The position numbers and the translations under genes were made by a program. Below, one piece after another: positions 43,909 through 53,350 of a stretch of 64,000 nt of DNA. The notes below the pieces were generated by a model, which saw only the letters and a list, made by a program, of their open reading frames with translations, had not been told where the DNA came from and searched no databases. Origin of the DNA: Brooklawnia cerclae (lineage in GTDB: Bacteria; Actinomycetota; Actinomycetes; Propionibacteriales; Propionibacteriaceae); contig NZ_JAAMOZ010000001.1 of the NCBI RefSeq assembly GCF_011758645.1, positions 310,001 through 374,000 on the forward strand, in the 5' to 3' direction. How positions within the stretch are numbered: the stretch's first letter is position 1; each line of letters opens with the position of its first letter.

Positions 43909-44048
43909 TCCAGACTCCTCCGTTGGATCGGTGGGTCCCGGGGACGGGAAGATCGGCCACCCGGGAACTCCGTTGAGGCTACGTCTGTTCAGCAGGCAAT
44001 AATCGAGCCTGCTGTGACCACTTTCGCGCCTTATCCGGTCAATGATCC

Positions 44049-44085
44049 GGACCAGAAAATGCAGAGGAGTGGACAAGAAAATGCA
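44049..44085. promoter_or_regulatory. Direct repeats, candidate PocR (AraC-family) operator
   Basis: GGACCAGAAAATGCA (44,049-44,063) and GGACAAGAAAATGCA (44,071-44,085) match at 14 of 15 positions and start 22 bp apart, two helical turns. Such paired direct half-sites are typical of AraC-family activators. They lie between the divergent pduA and pduU starts (140 and 120 bp away), and pocR is nearby. Confidence 0.6.
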
Positions 44086-44204
44086 ACCTTGTACAGAACC
44101 GTCGCAACCCTTGACTGGCCCGGCCTGCCTTCGCACGATGAGACGAGTCGGCATGACAGGCAGCGCGGACACGAGCGCGCCCACGGGGCGGTTGAGAGGC
44201 AGGG

Positions 44205-44546
44205 ATGGCCGAGAAGCAGCGCATCATCCAGGAGTTCGTCCCGGGCAAGCAGGTGACGCTCGCCCACGTGGTCGCCAACCCCGATGAGCGCCTCTACGGG
44301 AAGGTCGGGCTACCGTCCGGCGGTGGCGCGATCGGTGTGCTGACGATCACCCCCAGCGAGGCGGCGATCATCGCGGCCGACATCGCCACCAAGGCCTCCG
44401 ACGTCGAACTGGGGTTCGTCGACCGGTTCTCCGGCTCCCTCATCGTCCTCGGACGTCTGGCCGACGTCGAGACGGCCGTGAAGAGCGTGGTGGACGGGCT
44501 GTGCGACGGGCTGGGGTTCGCTCGTCCGCCGGTGACAAAGTCGTGA
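44205..44546 (+). CDS. pduU: Circularly permuted BMC shell protein
   Basis: A 113-residue EutS/PduU protein. The N-terminal [20 protein letters not shown] strand-barrel segment and the later [21 protein letters not shown], with [17 protein letters not shown], mark the permuted BMC fold. It is transcribed divergently from pduA and overlaps pduV by 4 bp (GTGA). Confidence 0.94.
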   Translation: MAEKQRIIQEFVPGKQVTLAHVVANPDERLYGKVGLPSGGGAIGVLTITPSEAAIIAADIATKASDVELGFVDRFSGSLIVLGRLADVETAVKSVVDGLCDGLGFARPPVTKS

Positions 44547-44968
44547 AGCGGATCCTGCTGGTCGGCAGCGTCGGGTGTGGGAAGACCACGCTCCTGCAAC
44601 GTCTGCGAGGCGCTGACCTGGACTACGCCAAGACCGAGACCATCTACACCGACGGCACCGTCATCGACACCCCGGGCGAATATCTCGAGTTGCCCTGGTT
44701 CAAGCACTCGTTGCGGATGGCCTCGTTCGACGCCGACCTCGTGGTGCTGCTGGCTTCGGCGAATGTCGCCGACACGAGGTTCCCGCCGGGATTCACGACG
44801 TTCTTCACCCCGCCGTCGATCGGCGTGGTGACCAAGATCGACGTCGCGTCACCCGACCAGGTGCGGACGGCGTCTGCTCACCTCGTGCTTGCCGGGGTCA
44901 CCGAGGTTCTCGAGGTGTCCGCGGTCACCGGCGAGGGCATCGAGGCCCTCACCGAGAGGATCGCCTGA
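44543..44968 (+). CDS. pduV: PduV/EutP-family small GTPase-like protein
   Basis: 141 residues. P-loop GSVGCGKTTLLQRL lies near residue 8, IDTPGEYLELPWF corresponds to the switch II region, and TKIDVASPDQV to the NKxD-like motif. EutP/PduV proteins associate with the organelle surface and, in enterics, with PduU, which it directly follows. GTG 44,543 is chosen for coupling to pduU; an earlier start adds residues with no family match. Confidence 0.92.
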   Translation: MKRILLVGSVGCGKTTLLQRLRGADLDYAKTETIYTDGTVIDTPGEYLELPWFKHSLRMASFDADLVVLLASANVADTRFPPGFTTFFTPPSIGVVTKIDVASPDQVRTASAHLVLAGVTEVLEVSAVTGEGIEALTERIA

Positions 44969-45235
44969 CCCTTCGACAGGCTCAGGGAACGACCCTTCGA
45001 CAGGCTCAGGGAACGACCCTTCGACAGGCTCAGGGAACACTCGTTGAGGGCTCGGGGAACGGTCGTTGAGCTTGTCGAAACGACCACTCTCAGGACACGC
45101 TCGTTGAGCTTGTCGAAACGACCCTTCGACAAGCTCAGGGAACGTTCATTGGGCCCGCCCTTCGACAGGCTCAGAGAGCGCTCTGGCAGGGTTCCAGCCA
45201 GGGCGAAACGCTCGTCGAGCCTGTCGAGACGACTT
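44969..45235. repeat. Tandem 24-bp repeats and inverted copies (TTCGACAGGCTCA family)
   Basis: Three near-perfect 24-bp copies of CCCTTCGACAGGCTCAGGGA plus four bases lie at about 44,969-45,040. Degenerate and opposite-orientation copies (GAGCTTGTCGAAACGA) follow up to 45,235, giving many possible hairpins. The tract separates pduV from the IS element. Short frames encoding [15 protein letters not shown] repeats are not genes. Confidence 0.88.
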
Positions 45236-45243
45236 GGCCTAGA

Positions 45244-46347
45244 TGTACTGATCGGACAGGTTGGTCGGGTCGGTGTGACGACGCGGTCTGATTGATTGTC
45301 TGGGAAGGACCTCCCGCGGTTGAGTGGAATTGCTCATGGTATCCACTCAGAACAGGAGGTCCTTCGTGGCCCACGCTAACGCAGCCCTGACCCCGAGACA
45401 TCGATTGAAGGTCGCCCAGCTCGTTGTCGACCAAGGCTGGCCGATCAGTGAGGTCGCTGCCCGATTCCAGGTGTCGTGGCCGACCGTGAAACGGTGGGCC
45501 GATCGGTACGCCGCCGGGGAATCGATGGACGACCGGTCGAGTCGGCCGCACCACCAGCCGGCCCGGACACCAGCACCGACCGTGCGCAGGGTCCTCGAGC
45601 TCAGGTGGCGCAAACGTCTCGGCCCGGTGCAGCTGGCCTCCCGCACGGGTGTCGCGGCGTCGACGGTCCACAAGATCCTGGTCCGTAACCGGCTGAACCG
45701 GCTCACCTATGTGGACCGGGCCACCGGGGAACCCGTCCGCCGCTACGAGCACGACCATCCCGGGTCGTTGATCCATGTGGATGTGAAGAAGCTCGGCAAC
45801 ATCCCCGACGGTGGCGGGTGGCGGTTCGTCGGCCGCCAGCAAGGCGACTGGAACCAGCAGGCGACCCCTGGCAAGCCGAAGAGCAAGTATCACAACCCGC
45901 TCATGGGCCACGCGTTCGTGCACACCGTGATCGACGACCACAGCCGGGTCGCGTACGCCGAGGTCCACGACGACGAAACCGCGGCCACCGCGACCGCTGT
46001 CCTGGCCCGCGCGGTCGCCTGGTACGCCGCCCGCGGCATCACCATCGAACGCGTGCTGTCCGACAACGGGTCGGCCTACAAGTCGCACTTGTGGCGCGAC
46101 ACCTGCGCCGCGCTCGGCATCACCATGAAGAAGACCCGACCCCGCCGACCCCAAACGAACGGCAAGATCGAACGCTTCCACCGCACCCTCGCCGACGGCT
46201 GGGCCTACGCCCGCCACTACTACTCAGAAACCGAACGACGCCAAGCCCTGCCCGGCTGGCTCCACGAATACAATCACCACCGACCCCACTCAGCCATCGG
46301 AGGCAAACCCCCAATCAGCCGATTGACCAACGTCCCCGATCAGTACA
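45244..46347 (+). mobile_element. Intact IS481-family insertion sequence with target duplication
   Basis: The element is 1104 bp. Its ends are inverted repeats beginning TGTACTGATCGG, with GTTGGTC conserved slightly further in. A 6-bp direct repeat CCTAGA flanks it at 45,238-45,243 and 46,348-46,353. The duplication fits the NCTAGN target reported for Bordetella IS481. One transposase gene fills the element. It lies between pduV and pduQ and ends exactly at the pduQ stop codon. Confidence 0.92.
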
Positions 46348-46352
46348 CCTAG
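45366..46352 (+). CDS. IS481-family transposase
   Basis: About 328 residues. The N-terminal AHANAALTPRHRLKVAQLVV, then ISEVAARFQVSWPTVKRWADR, forms the helix-turn-helix typical of IS481. The DDE integrase core follows: HVDVKKLGNI (first Asp), LSDNGSAYKS (second Asp), and PQTNGKIERFHRTLADGWAY (Glu). The C-terminal YNHHRPHSAIGGKPP is a family hallmark. GTG 45,366 follows AGGAGG; an in-frame ATG at 45,324 is possible. The last sense codon is completed, and the TAG stop wholly supplied, by the duplicated target, so the stop depends on the insertion site. Confidence 0.95.
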   Translation: MAHANAALTPRHRLKVAQLVVDQGWPISEVAARFQVSWPTVKRWADRYAAGESMDDRSSRPHHQPARTPAPTVRRVLELRWRKRLGPVQLASRTGVAASTVHKILVRNRLNRLTYVDRATGEPVRRYEHDHPGSLIHVDVKKLGNIPDGGGWRFVGRQQGDWNQQATPGKPKSKYHNPLMGHAFVHTVIDDHSRVAYAEVHDDETAATATAVLARAVAWYAARGITIERVLSDNGSAYKSHLWRDTCAALGITMKKTRPRRPQTNGKIERFHRTLADGWAYARHYYSETERRQALPGWLHEYNHHRPHSAIGGKPPISRLTNVPDQYT

Positions 46353-47479
46353 ACCACCCGCCTGAGGATGCCCGCGAGGTCGGCCTCGGTCACGGGTGTC
46401 GGGTTGCCGGTGGTGCAGTAGTCGTTGACCGCGGTCCGCGCCAGATCGGGGATGGCGGCCTTGAACGCGACGCGGTCCACCCCGGCCTCGGTCAGGGTGG
46501 TGGGCATCTCCAGGTCGCGGCGTATCCGTTCCACCCAGCCGACCAGGGCCAGCACGAGGTTGCGCTCACTGGCGGCCGAGAGCCCCAGTGCGTTCGCGAG
46601 CCCGGCGTAGCGGCACGCCACCGGGCCGAGTTCGCCCGGCCGGAACCCCAACTCACCGGCGTTGAACGAGATCACCGAGGGCAATAGGATGCCGTTGAGC
46701 CGCCCGTGCGGCACACGGAACGAACCGCCGATGGAGTGCGAGAGCCCGTGCACGATGCCGAGCCCCGAGTTCTCGAACGCGATTCCCGCCATCGTGGCCG
46801 CCGTGTGCTGGTGCTCCCGGGCCTCGGTGTCGTCCCCGTTACGGAAGCAGCGTACGAGGTACCCGTCGGCCAGCCGGAGGGCCTTCTCGGCCAGCGCGTC
46901 GGAGAAGTCGTTGTTGCCCTTCGCCACGTAGGCCTCGATGGCGTGGCTGATCGAGTCCATGCCGGAGTCGGCGGTGAGCCTGGGCGGGGCGGTGCGTACC
47001 GCCTCCGGGTCGAGGATGGCCATGTCGGCGACCATGTCGGGCGATTCGAGCGGCAGCTTGGCATGAGTCGCCGGGTCGGTCACGACCGCGAAGGACGACA
47101 CCTCCGAGCCCGTGCCGCTGGTGGTCGGGATCACGACGAAACCCGCCTCGGTCGGGTGCCCCTGCTCCAGGGCCATCTTGCGCACGGCCTTGGCCGTGTC
47201 GATGGCGGAGCCGCCGCCCATGGCGACGATGGCCTGGGGCCTGAACGCGAGATACGCGCGCAGGCCCTCGGTCACCGCGTCGATGTCCGGATTCGGCTGC
47301 ACATGGTCGAACACTTCGACGGTCGCGCCCCCCAGCGCGGCCCTCACCTGGGTCATGAGGGGCGAATCGGCCAGGAATCCATCGGTGACGATGAGTACCC
47401 GGCATTCGGACAGTTCGGACAGCGCCCCCAGGGAATCAGGCCCGTAGCAGAGGGTGGTTGTGAGCTGGAAGCGATACAC
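46349..47479 (-). CDS. pduQ: Iron-dependent propanol dehydrogenase
   Basis: About 376 residues of the iron-containing alcohol dehydrogenase family, which regenerates NAD+ by reducing propionaldehyde to 1-propanol. VLIVTDGFLADSPLM is a PduQ-like start, GGGSAIDTAKAV is the NAD motif, and iron ligands are visible in DSGMDSISHAIEAYV and GLGIVHGLSHSIGG. GTG 47,479 is favoured because GGAGG lies 8 nt upstream; an ATG at 47,494 has no ribosome site. Its start overlaps the pocR end. The TAG stop lies in the IS481 target duplication, so the insertion left this gene intact. Confidence 0.92.
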   Translation of the reverse strand: MYRFQLTTTLCYGPDSLGALSELSECRVLIVTDGFLADSPLMTQVRAALGGATVEVFDHVQPNPDIDAVTEGLRAYLAFRPQAIVAMGGGSAIDTAKAVRKMALEQGHPTEAGFVVIPTTSGTGSEVSSFAVVTDPATHAKLPLESPDMVADMAILDPEAVRTAPPRLTADSGMDSISHAIEAYVAKGNNDFSDALAEKALRLADGYLVRCFRNGDDTEAREHQHTAATMAGIAFENSGLGIVHGLSHSIGGSFRVPHGRLNGILLPSVISFNAGELGFRPGELGPVACRYAGLANALGLSAASERNLVLALVGWVERIRRDLEMPTTLTEAGVDRVAFKAAIPDLARTAVNDYCTTGNPTPVTEADLAGILRRVV

Positions 47480-48779
47480 CGGCAGGACCTCCATCGCGTG
47501 CAGAATACTGACGCCGGTATTCGCTCGGGGAAACCCCGGTATGCGCGCGAAAGACCCTGGAGAAATAGTTGACCTGATTGAATCCCAGGTCGACAGCGAT
47601 CTTTCTCACCGGCATCTGTGTGCAAGCTAGCATCAGCCGTGCGCGCGAGATCCTCTGTGCCGTGATATACGACACGAATGTGCATCCGGTGACGGATTTG
47701 AACAACTTCGACAGGTGTCCGGGTGACCAGTGCAACGCGGTCGATGCCTCGGTCAGCGACAGGGCCCGGTTGGGGTGCCGGGCGATCTCGTTGAGCAGGT
47801 CGCGCAGGTCGGGGCGTCGTTGCGGCCGCGAACGCAGGATGTCGTCCAGCACCATGGTGAGCAGCCGTTCCATGTAGAGCTGGCTCTGATAACGGTTGCC
47901 GGACGAGGTGCGGCGGCCTCGCTGCGATTGCACGAGATGGGTCAGGTGCGGTGCCGCTCGCGGTGCGCAGTCCTGTGCCACCGCCACCACCAGGTCCTCG
48001 ATGCTCGCCAGGTGGTCGCGCAGGTCGCCCTCTGCGGCGAAGGCCTCGTCGAGGAGGGCCCCGATCTCGCTGAACGCGGTCGCCAGGTCCTCGGCGTCCA
48101 GGGCGTCGCGGAGCGCGGCGTGGCTCTCGGACGGTTGCTCGTGGTCGGCGGCCTCGTCGGCATCCTCGCCCTCGGCCCGGGGCGCGAGCCTCAGCAGTCG
48201 GACGCGTTGCTGAGCGGTCGGCGAGGTGCCGGCCGAAGGGACGACCACGTGACTGGGCAGGTTGACCAACGGGCAGTCGCGGATGATGCTCGGCGATCTG
48301 CTCAGCCCGAACAGCGTCTCGGCCGCCGCGGCGATGCGGCGCCGGGAGTACACCGGAACTTTGTTGTAGAGATCCTGCAGATGAGGATCGCCCTGCCACG
48401 ACGTCCCGGTGGTGAGGAAGTCGGGCTGTTCGGTGTCGGCCACCCTCACCTGGCCGGACGCGATCGCACCCACGTAGGTGTCGCCCATGATGATGGGTAC
48501 GGAGAAATCGACCAGACCCGCATGACATCGGTAGATGCGCGGCGTCTGCTCGATCAGCGACTGCAGCCCGCCATGCGCGTCGCAGCCTTCACACAACTTG
48601 CTACGGATCGGATCCGAACGCATGGCACGACAGAACTCTGTGAACGCACAGGGAACCGTCACCGGTGCCCCGCGGGCTTCCACAGTCACCGAGGCGAGTC
48701 CCGTCGCCTCGGAAAAGTCTGCGGTCATTTGCTGGATCTGATCTAGATTCAATGCTCCCTGAAGATCCAGATCAGCCAT
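47436..48779 (-). CDS. pocR: PocR-type AraC-family regulator of the pdu locus
   Basis: 447 residues. Residues about 10-165 form the PocR sensory domain, with CEGCDAHGGLQSLIEQTP and RIYRCHAGLVDFSVPIIMGD carrying the conserved Cys and His residues. Residues about 335-435 form the AraC DNA-binding domain (LSLTEASTALHWSPGHLSKLF and KIAVDLGFNQVNYFSRVFRAH, each in part). In enterics PocR activates pdu and cob genes with propanediol as effector. The direct repeats at 44,049 are the likely local target. No pduF facilitator lies next to it here. Confidence 0.93.
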   Translation of the reverse strand: MADLDLQGALNLDQIQQMTADFSEATGLASVTVEARGAPVTVPCAFTEFCRAMRSDPIRSKLCEGCDAHGGLQSLIEQTPRIYRCHAGLVDFSVPIIMGDTYVGAIASGQVRVADTEQPDFLTTGTSWQGDPHLQDLYNKVPVYSRRRIAAAAETLFGLSRSPSIIRDCPLVNLPSHVVVPSAGTSPTAQQRVRLLRLAPRAEGEDADEAADHEQPSESHAALRDALDAEDLATAFSEIGALLDEAFAAEGDLRDHLASIEDLVVAVAQDCAPRAAPHLTHLVQSQRGRRTSSGNRYQSQLYMERLLTMVLDDILRSRPQRRPDLRDLLNEIARHPNRALSLTEASTALHWSPGHLSKLFKSVTGCTFVSYITAQRISRARLMLACTQMPVRKIAVDLGFNQVNYFSRVFRAHTGVSPSEYRRQYSARDGGPAGVSLPAHNHPLLRA

Positions 48780-48983
48780 CTATGCCTCCCACTGGCTTGC
48801 CTTGAGCGTAGTTCAGGGAGGCGGCCTTGAGAAGATGTGCGGCGAATCCGGGCTGCCCCGGTAGTGGCCGGCCGGGTCGGCGGGCGACGTACTGGCCTGC
48901 AGCCGGGCCGTCGCGTCCCCGCTCTCCGCCCAGGTTGCGAGTGCCGGTCACCCTGGCAAGGGTGGTGGCGGTAACCTTGGCCC

Positions 48984-51245
48984 GTGGTAGACACCGTGCA
49001 GCAGGCCGTGCAGACCCCCGATGTCGAGCAGCCATGGGCGGCTCTCGGACTGAAGGAGGACGAGTACCAGCGCATCCGCGAGTTGTTGGGGCGGCGTCCC
49101 ACGGGCGCCGAGTTGGCGATGTACTCGGTGATGTGGTCGGAGCATTGCAGCTACAAGTCGTCGAAGATCCACCTGAAGCGGTTCGGGGAACTGGAGCAGA
49201 CGACTCCGCGCGGGCCGCTGCTCGCGGGCATCGGTGACAATGCGGGTGCGGTCGACATCGGCCAGGGCTACGCGATCACCTTCAAGTCGGAGTCGCACAA
49301 CCATCCGTCCTATGTGGAGCCCTACCAGGGTGCCGCCACGGGCGTCGGCGGCATCGTGCGCGACATCCTCGCCATGGGCGCGCGGCCGATCGCCGTGATG
49401 GACGGGCTGCGGTTCGGTGCCCTCGACGCGCCCGACACCGCCCGCGTGCTGCCCGGGATCGTCGCCGGCGTCGGCGGCTACGGCAACTGTCTGGGACTGC
49501 CCAACATCGGCGGCGAGGTCGCCTTCGACGCGTCCTACTACGGGAACCCGCTCGTCAACGCCCTGTGCGTGGGCGTCATGCGGCACGAGGACCTCAAGTT
49601 CGCCAAGGCCACCGGGATCGGCAACAAGGTCATCCTCTACGGCGCCTCGACCGGTGCCGACGGCATCGGCGGGGCGTCCATCCTCGCGTCGGAGACGTTC
49701 GACGACAGCAAGCCGTCGAAGCGTCCGGCGGTGCAGGTGGGCGACCCGTTCATGGAGAAGCTGCTCATCGAGTGCACGCTCGACCTGTTCGCTGGGGGCG
49801 TCGTCACGGCGATCCAGGATCTGGGTGCTGCGGGCGTCTCGTGCGCGACCAGCGAGCTGGCGTCCGCGGGTGACGGTGGCATGCGCTGTGAACTCGACCT
49901 CATCCCGCTGCGCGACTCGACGATGACTCCCGAGGAGATCCTCATGAGCGAGTCGCAGGAGCGCATGATGGCGATCTGCCAGCCGGCCGACGTGGCGCGG
50001 TTCATGGCTATCTGCGCCAAGTGGGACGTGCAGGCGACGGTGATCGGCGAGCTCATCGAGGGCGATCGTCTTCTCATCGACTGGCACGGTGAGCGGATCG
50101 TCGACGTCGATCCCCGCACGGTCGCCCACGAGGGCCCGACCTACGATCGCCCGCAGGCCCGGCCGGTCTGGCTGGACGATGTGCAGGCCGATCACGCCAA
50201 CAACCTGCCGCGGCCTGTCGCCGGCGACGAGTTGGCCGATGCGCTGCTACGGGTGGTCGGCTCCCCGAACCAGTGCGACAAGACCTGGGTCACCAAGCAG
50301 TACGACCGGTTCGTCCGGGGCAACTCGGTGCTCACCACCCCGGAGGACTCCGGCATGGTGCGCATCGACGAGCGCAGCAATCTGGGCATCGCACTGGCCA
50401 CCGACGCGAACGGGCGCTACTGCCTGCTGAATCCCTACCTGGGTGCGCAACTGGCTTTGTCGGAGGCCTACCGCAATGTCGCGGTGACCGGAGCCCAGCC
50501 CGTTGCGGTGACCGACTGCCTCAACTTCGGTTCACCGGAGGATCCCGAGGTCATGTGGCAGTTCGTCGAGGCGATCAAGGGGTTGGTGGACGGCTGCCGC
50601 GCGCTCGGCACGCCGGTCACGGGCGGCAACGTCAGCTTCTACAACCAGACCGACGGCCACAACATCCTTCCCACGCCGCAGATCGGCATGCTCGGGGTCA
50701 TCGACGACGTCCGCAATCGCATCCGGACCGGCTTCACCGCACCGGGGGAGATCGTCCTGCTGCTCGGCACCACCAAGGAGGAGCTGGGCGGCTCGATGTG
50801 GGAGGACGTCTTGTTCGACCATCATCTGGGCGGGCTGCCGCCGTTCCCCGACTTCGAGGCCGAGATGGCCCTGGGGCGGGTCATGGCGGAGGCGTCGTCC
50901 CTGGGCTTGCTCACCGGAGCCCACGACCTGTCGGACGGCGGCCTGGCCGTCGCCTTGTCGGAGTCGTGCCTGCGGCACGGGCTCGGCGTCCGCGTCGATC
51001 TGCCGACGGGCCTCGACGCGTGCGTGACGCTGTTCAGCGAGACCCCGGGGCGGGCGTTGGTGTCGGTGTCGGAGCCGCGGGCGGACGAGTTCGTCGACCT
51101 GTGCGAGCAGCAGAAGGTGCCGGTCGTTCAGCTCGGCGAGGTCACCCGCGAGCCGCAGCTCGAGGTCTCGGGCCTGTTCACGCTGGCACTCGATCTCATC
51201 CGGGCCACCTGGCAGGCTCCCATCCCGGCCGCGATGGAGGCCTGA
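48984..51245 (+). CDS. purL: Phosphoribosylformylglycinamidine synthase, large subunit
   Basis: A 753-residue short-form PurL that amidates FGAR using ammonia from Pur[16 protein letters not shown] and [21 protein letters not shown] (in parts) are the ATP-side motifs, [16 protein letters not shown] and the second-half GGNVSFYNQ and [14 protein letters not shown] are conserved. It starts with GTG 48,984. In many actinobacteria it follows purQ directly; here the two are about 43 kb apart. Confidence 0.97.
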   Translation: MVDTVQQAVQTPDVEQPWAALGLKEDEYQRIRELLGRRPTGAELAMYSVMWSEHCSYKSSKIHLKRFGELEQTTPRGPLLAGIGDNAGAVDIGQGYAITFKSESHNHPSYVEPYQGAATGVGGIVRDILAMGARPIAVMDGLRFGALDAPDTARVLPGIVAGVGGYGNCLGLPNIGGEVAFDASYYGNPLVNALCVGVMRHEDLKFAKATGIGNKVILYGASTGADGIGGASILASETFDDSKPSKRPAVQVGDPFMEKLLIECTLDLFAGGVVTAIQDLGAAGVSCATSELASAGDGGMRCELDLIPLRDSTMTPEEILMSESQERMMAICQPADVARFMAICAKWDVQATVIGELIEGDRLLIDWHGERIVDVDPRTVAHEGPTYDRPQARPVWLDDVQADHANNLPRPVAGDELADALLRVVGSPNQCDKTWVTKQYDRFVRGNSVLTTPEDSGMVRIDERSNLGIALATDANGRYCLLNPYLGAQLALSEAYRNVAVTGAQPVAVTDCLNFGSPEDPEVMWQFVEAIKGLVDGCRALGTPVTGGNVSFYNQTDGHNILPTPQIGMLGVIDDVRNRIRTGFTAPGEIVLLLGTTKEELGGSMWEDVLFDHHLGGLPPFPDFEAEMALGRVMAEASSLGLLTGAHDLSDGGLAVALSESCLRHGLGVRVDLPTGLDACVTLFSETPGRALVSVSEPRADEFVDLCEQQKVPVVQLGEVTREPQLEVSGLFTLALDLIRATWQAPIPAAMEA

Positions 51246-51293
51246 GCGCCGGGGCTTGGGCGTCCGCCGGGCAGGACTAGTAGGGTCGGACGC

Positions 51294-52634
51294 ATGGTCG
51301 ATGTTGCCGCTGTGCGTGAGAAGGTCGAAGCCGTCATCCCCGATGCCCTGGACGATCTGGTGCATCTGGTCTCCATCCCGTCTGTGAGCTCGCAGCCCGA
51401 GCATGCGGCCGACGTGGCCGCGATCGCCGAGGAACTCGTCGGCAGGCTCAAGTTGCTGGGCTGCGACGATGCCCGCATCGTCCAGGCGGGCGGAGGAATG
51501 CCCGCCGTGATCGGGCACTTCGTCGTCGATCCCGAGGCTCCCACGGTGTGCCTGTACGCGCACATGGACGTCCAGCCGACCGGCGACCTCGCGAAATGGA
51601 CTAGTGAGCCCTTCGCGGCCACGGTGCGCGGAGACCGCCTGTGGGGACGCGGATGCGCGGACGACAAGGGCGGGCTCGGCGTCCATCTGGCCGTCCTGCG
51701 GGCCTTCGAGGGTAAGCCGCCGGTGAACGTCACCGTCTTGTTCGAGGGCGAGGAGGAACTCGGCTCGCCGACCCTGGCCCAGCTCATGGCCGAGCACCAG
51801 GGCGACCTTGAGGCCGACCTGTACGTCATCGCGGACAGCAACAACTGGGGGGCGGGCAAGCCCGCGTTCACCACGACCCTGCGAGGCGTGCTCGACTGCG
51901 TGGTGGAGGTACGCACGCTCGACCATGCGGTGCACTCGGGGCAGTTCGGGGGCATCGTCCCCGATGCGCTCACGACCCTGAGCCGGCTGTTGGCCACCCT
52001 GCACGACGCGGACGGCAACGTCGCCGTCGAGGGGCTGGTCGGGCGGGAAGGCGCAGACCTCGACTACAGCGAGGAGACGCTGCGTACCGAGTCGGGCCTG
52101 CTCGACGGCGTCCGGCCGATCGGCACCGGGCCGCTGGGGTCACGCACGTGGGCGAAGCCGGCGATCTCGGTGATCGGGCTCGACACCACGAGCATCGCGG
52201 CCTCGTCCAACACTCTCATCCCGTCGGCGCGGGCTCGGGTGAGCGTCCGGATCGCTCCGGGCGACACGTCGGAGAACGTCTGGCAGTGCTTGAAGGCGCA
52301 TCTGGAATCGCACGTCGAGTGGGGTGCCCAGCTCATCGTCGAGAACCACGAGAAGGCCGAGCCCGGGATCATCGACTTCAGCGGCGAGTTCGCCGAGAAG
52401 GCCACCTACGCCTGGACGCAGGCCTACGGCGTCGCGCCGGTGCAGATCGGCATGGGCGGGTCGATCGGGCTGGTCGCCGAGTTCCACGACCTGTACCCGG
52501 ACGCCGAACTGCTGTGCACCGCGGTCGGTGACCCTGATTCGCGCATGCACGGCATCGACGAGTCGCTCTACCTGCCCGACTGGCGCGCGGGTTGCCTGGC
52601 CGAGGCGTTGCTGCTGGCTGAGTTGGCCGAGTGA
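51294..52634 (+). CDS. M20-family dipeptidase
   Basis: A 446-residue zinc peptidase. Metal ligands and catalytic residues are visible: YAHMDVQP (His, Asp), GRGCADDKGG (bridging Asp), FEGEEELGSP (catalytic Glu and ligand Glu), IADSNNW (Asp) and RMHGIDES (His). A lid domain lies near residues 200-320. The family includes carnosinase-like dipeptidases and succinyl-diaminopimelate desuccinylases; the sequence fits the general dipeptidase type. It follows purL by 48 bp. Confidence 0.92.
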   Translation: MVDVAAVREKVEAVIPDALDDLVHLVSIPSVSSQPEHAADVAAIAEELVGRLKLLGCDDARIVQAGGGMPAVIGHFVVDPEAPTVCLYAHMDVQPTGDLAKWTSEPFAATVRGDRLWGRGCADDKGGLGVHLAVLRAFEGKPPVNVTVLFEGEEELGSPTLAQLMAEHQGDLEADLYVIADSNNWGAGKPAFTTTLRGVLDCVVEVRTLDHAVHSGQFGGIVPDALTTLSRLLATLHDADGNVAVEGLVGREGADLDYSEETLRTESGLLDGVRPIGTGPLGSRTWAKPAISVIGLDTTSIAASSNTLIPSARARVSVRIAPGDTSENVWQCLKAHLESHVEWGAQLIVENHEKAEPGIIDFSGEFAEKATYAWTQAYGVAPVQIGMGGSIGLVAEFHDLYPDAELLCTAVGDPDSRMHGIDESLYLPDWRAGCLAEALLLAELAE

Positions 52635-52935
52635 ACTGAGGTCGGACGCCCGGCGACGGCCTTCCCCCGCCCCGGATCGAACGCCGGAGCCGTATCCTCG
52701 GCAGCACTGCGGGACGGATGCGTCGTCCACCCTGCTCGTTGCACATGGACACGCCAGAGCAAGCGCTTTCCAATTCGCTTGGGGCGCACTGGTGTGCAGA
52801 GATCAGGGTCGGACGCCGCGCCAGGCGGGCCTGCGGCAGGTCCGGTCCGGGCAGGGCGGTGGTAGCGTGGGTATCTGAGAGCGGCTCGCCCGCCTGCGTG
52901 CATCAATGTGGATGTGGCTAGGGGAGGGGTACCTG
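52635..52935. other. Intergenic region, no gene seen
   Basis: About 300 bp between the dipeptidase and a small membrane-protein gene. It contains GC-rich sequence, a weak TAGCGT-like -10 near 52,862, and the GGGGAGG ribosome site of the next gene. No conserved reading frame, hairpin with a T-run, or repeat family was found. Confidence 0.5.
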
Positions 52936-53319
52936 ATGATGACGCGGATAGCGATGACCGGAATTGCCGGTGTGGCTGACTCGTCGCTGGCTCGGCGCAC
53001 ACATGTCGAAAGCCTGGTGATGGGCGCCGTCGCGGCCGTCGCGCTGCTGATGGTGCCGCAGTGGCTCGGCGCGGTGGCACTGGTTGCCGCCGCATGCCTA
53101 CTCGTCGTCCACTGGATCGGGGGCATCCCGGCGCCCAGCGAGGTGATCGACCGGTGGGAGACCGTGGCCGACCTCGTCACCTTGGTGGCGATCTTCGTGT
53201 GGACGACCGTCTACTTCTTCCTCGGGATCGGCCGATCGCCGTGGCTCGTGGGCATCGCCTCGCTGTTCGTGGTGCCCTGGATCGCGGTGGTGATCCGGGA
53301 CGCGAGGGCGTCCGGGTGA
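52936..53319 (+). CDS. Small integral membrane protein, unknown function
   Basis: About 127 residues with four hydrophobic segments: LVMGAVAAVALLMVP, AVALVAAACLLVVHWIGG, VTLVAIFVWTTVYFFLGIG and LVGIASLFVVPWIAVVI. The charged ends suggest both termini face the cytosol. ATG 52,936 follows GGGGAGG; an in-frame ATG at 52,906 lacks one. I do not recognise the family. It is a single gene, convergent with the HNH endonuclease gene. Confidence 0.55.
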   Translation: MMTRIAMTGIAGVADSSLARRTHVESLVMGAVAAVALLMVPQWLGAVALVAAACLLVVHWIGGIPAPSEVIDRWETVADLVTLVAIFVWTTVYFFLGIGRSPWLVGIASLFVVPWIAVVIRDARASG

Positions 53320-53350
53320 AGGCGTTCCATGAGAGGGCGGCAGGGCGAGG

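Noticed and set aside
46349-47479. Disruption of pduQ by the IS481 element
   Set aside because: The stop codon lies in the target duplication and the C-terminus is complete, so the gene is intact.
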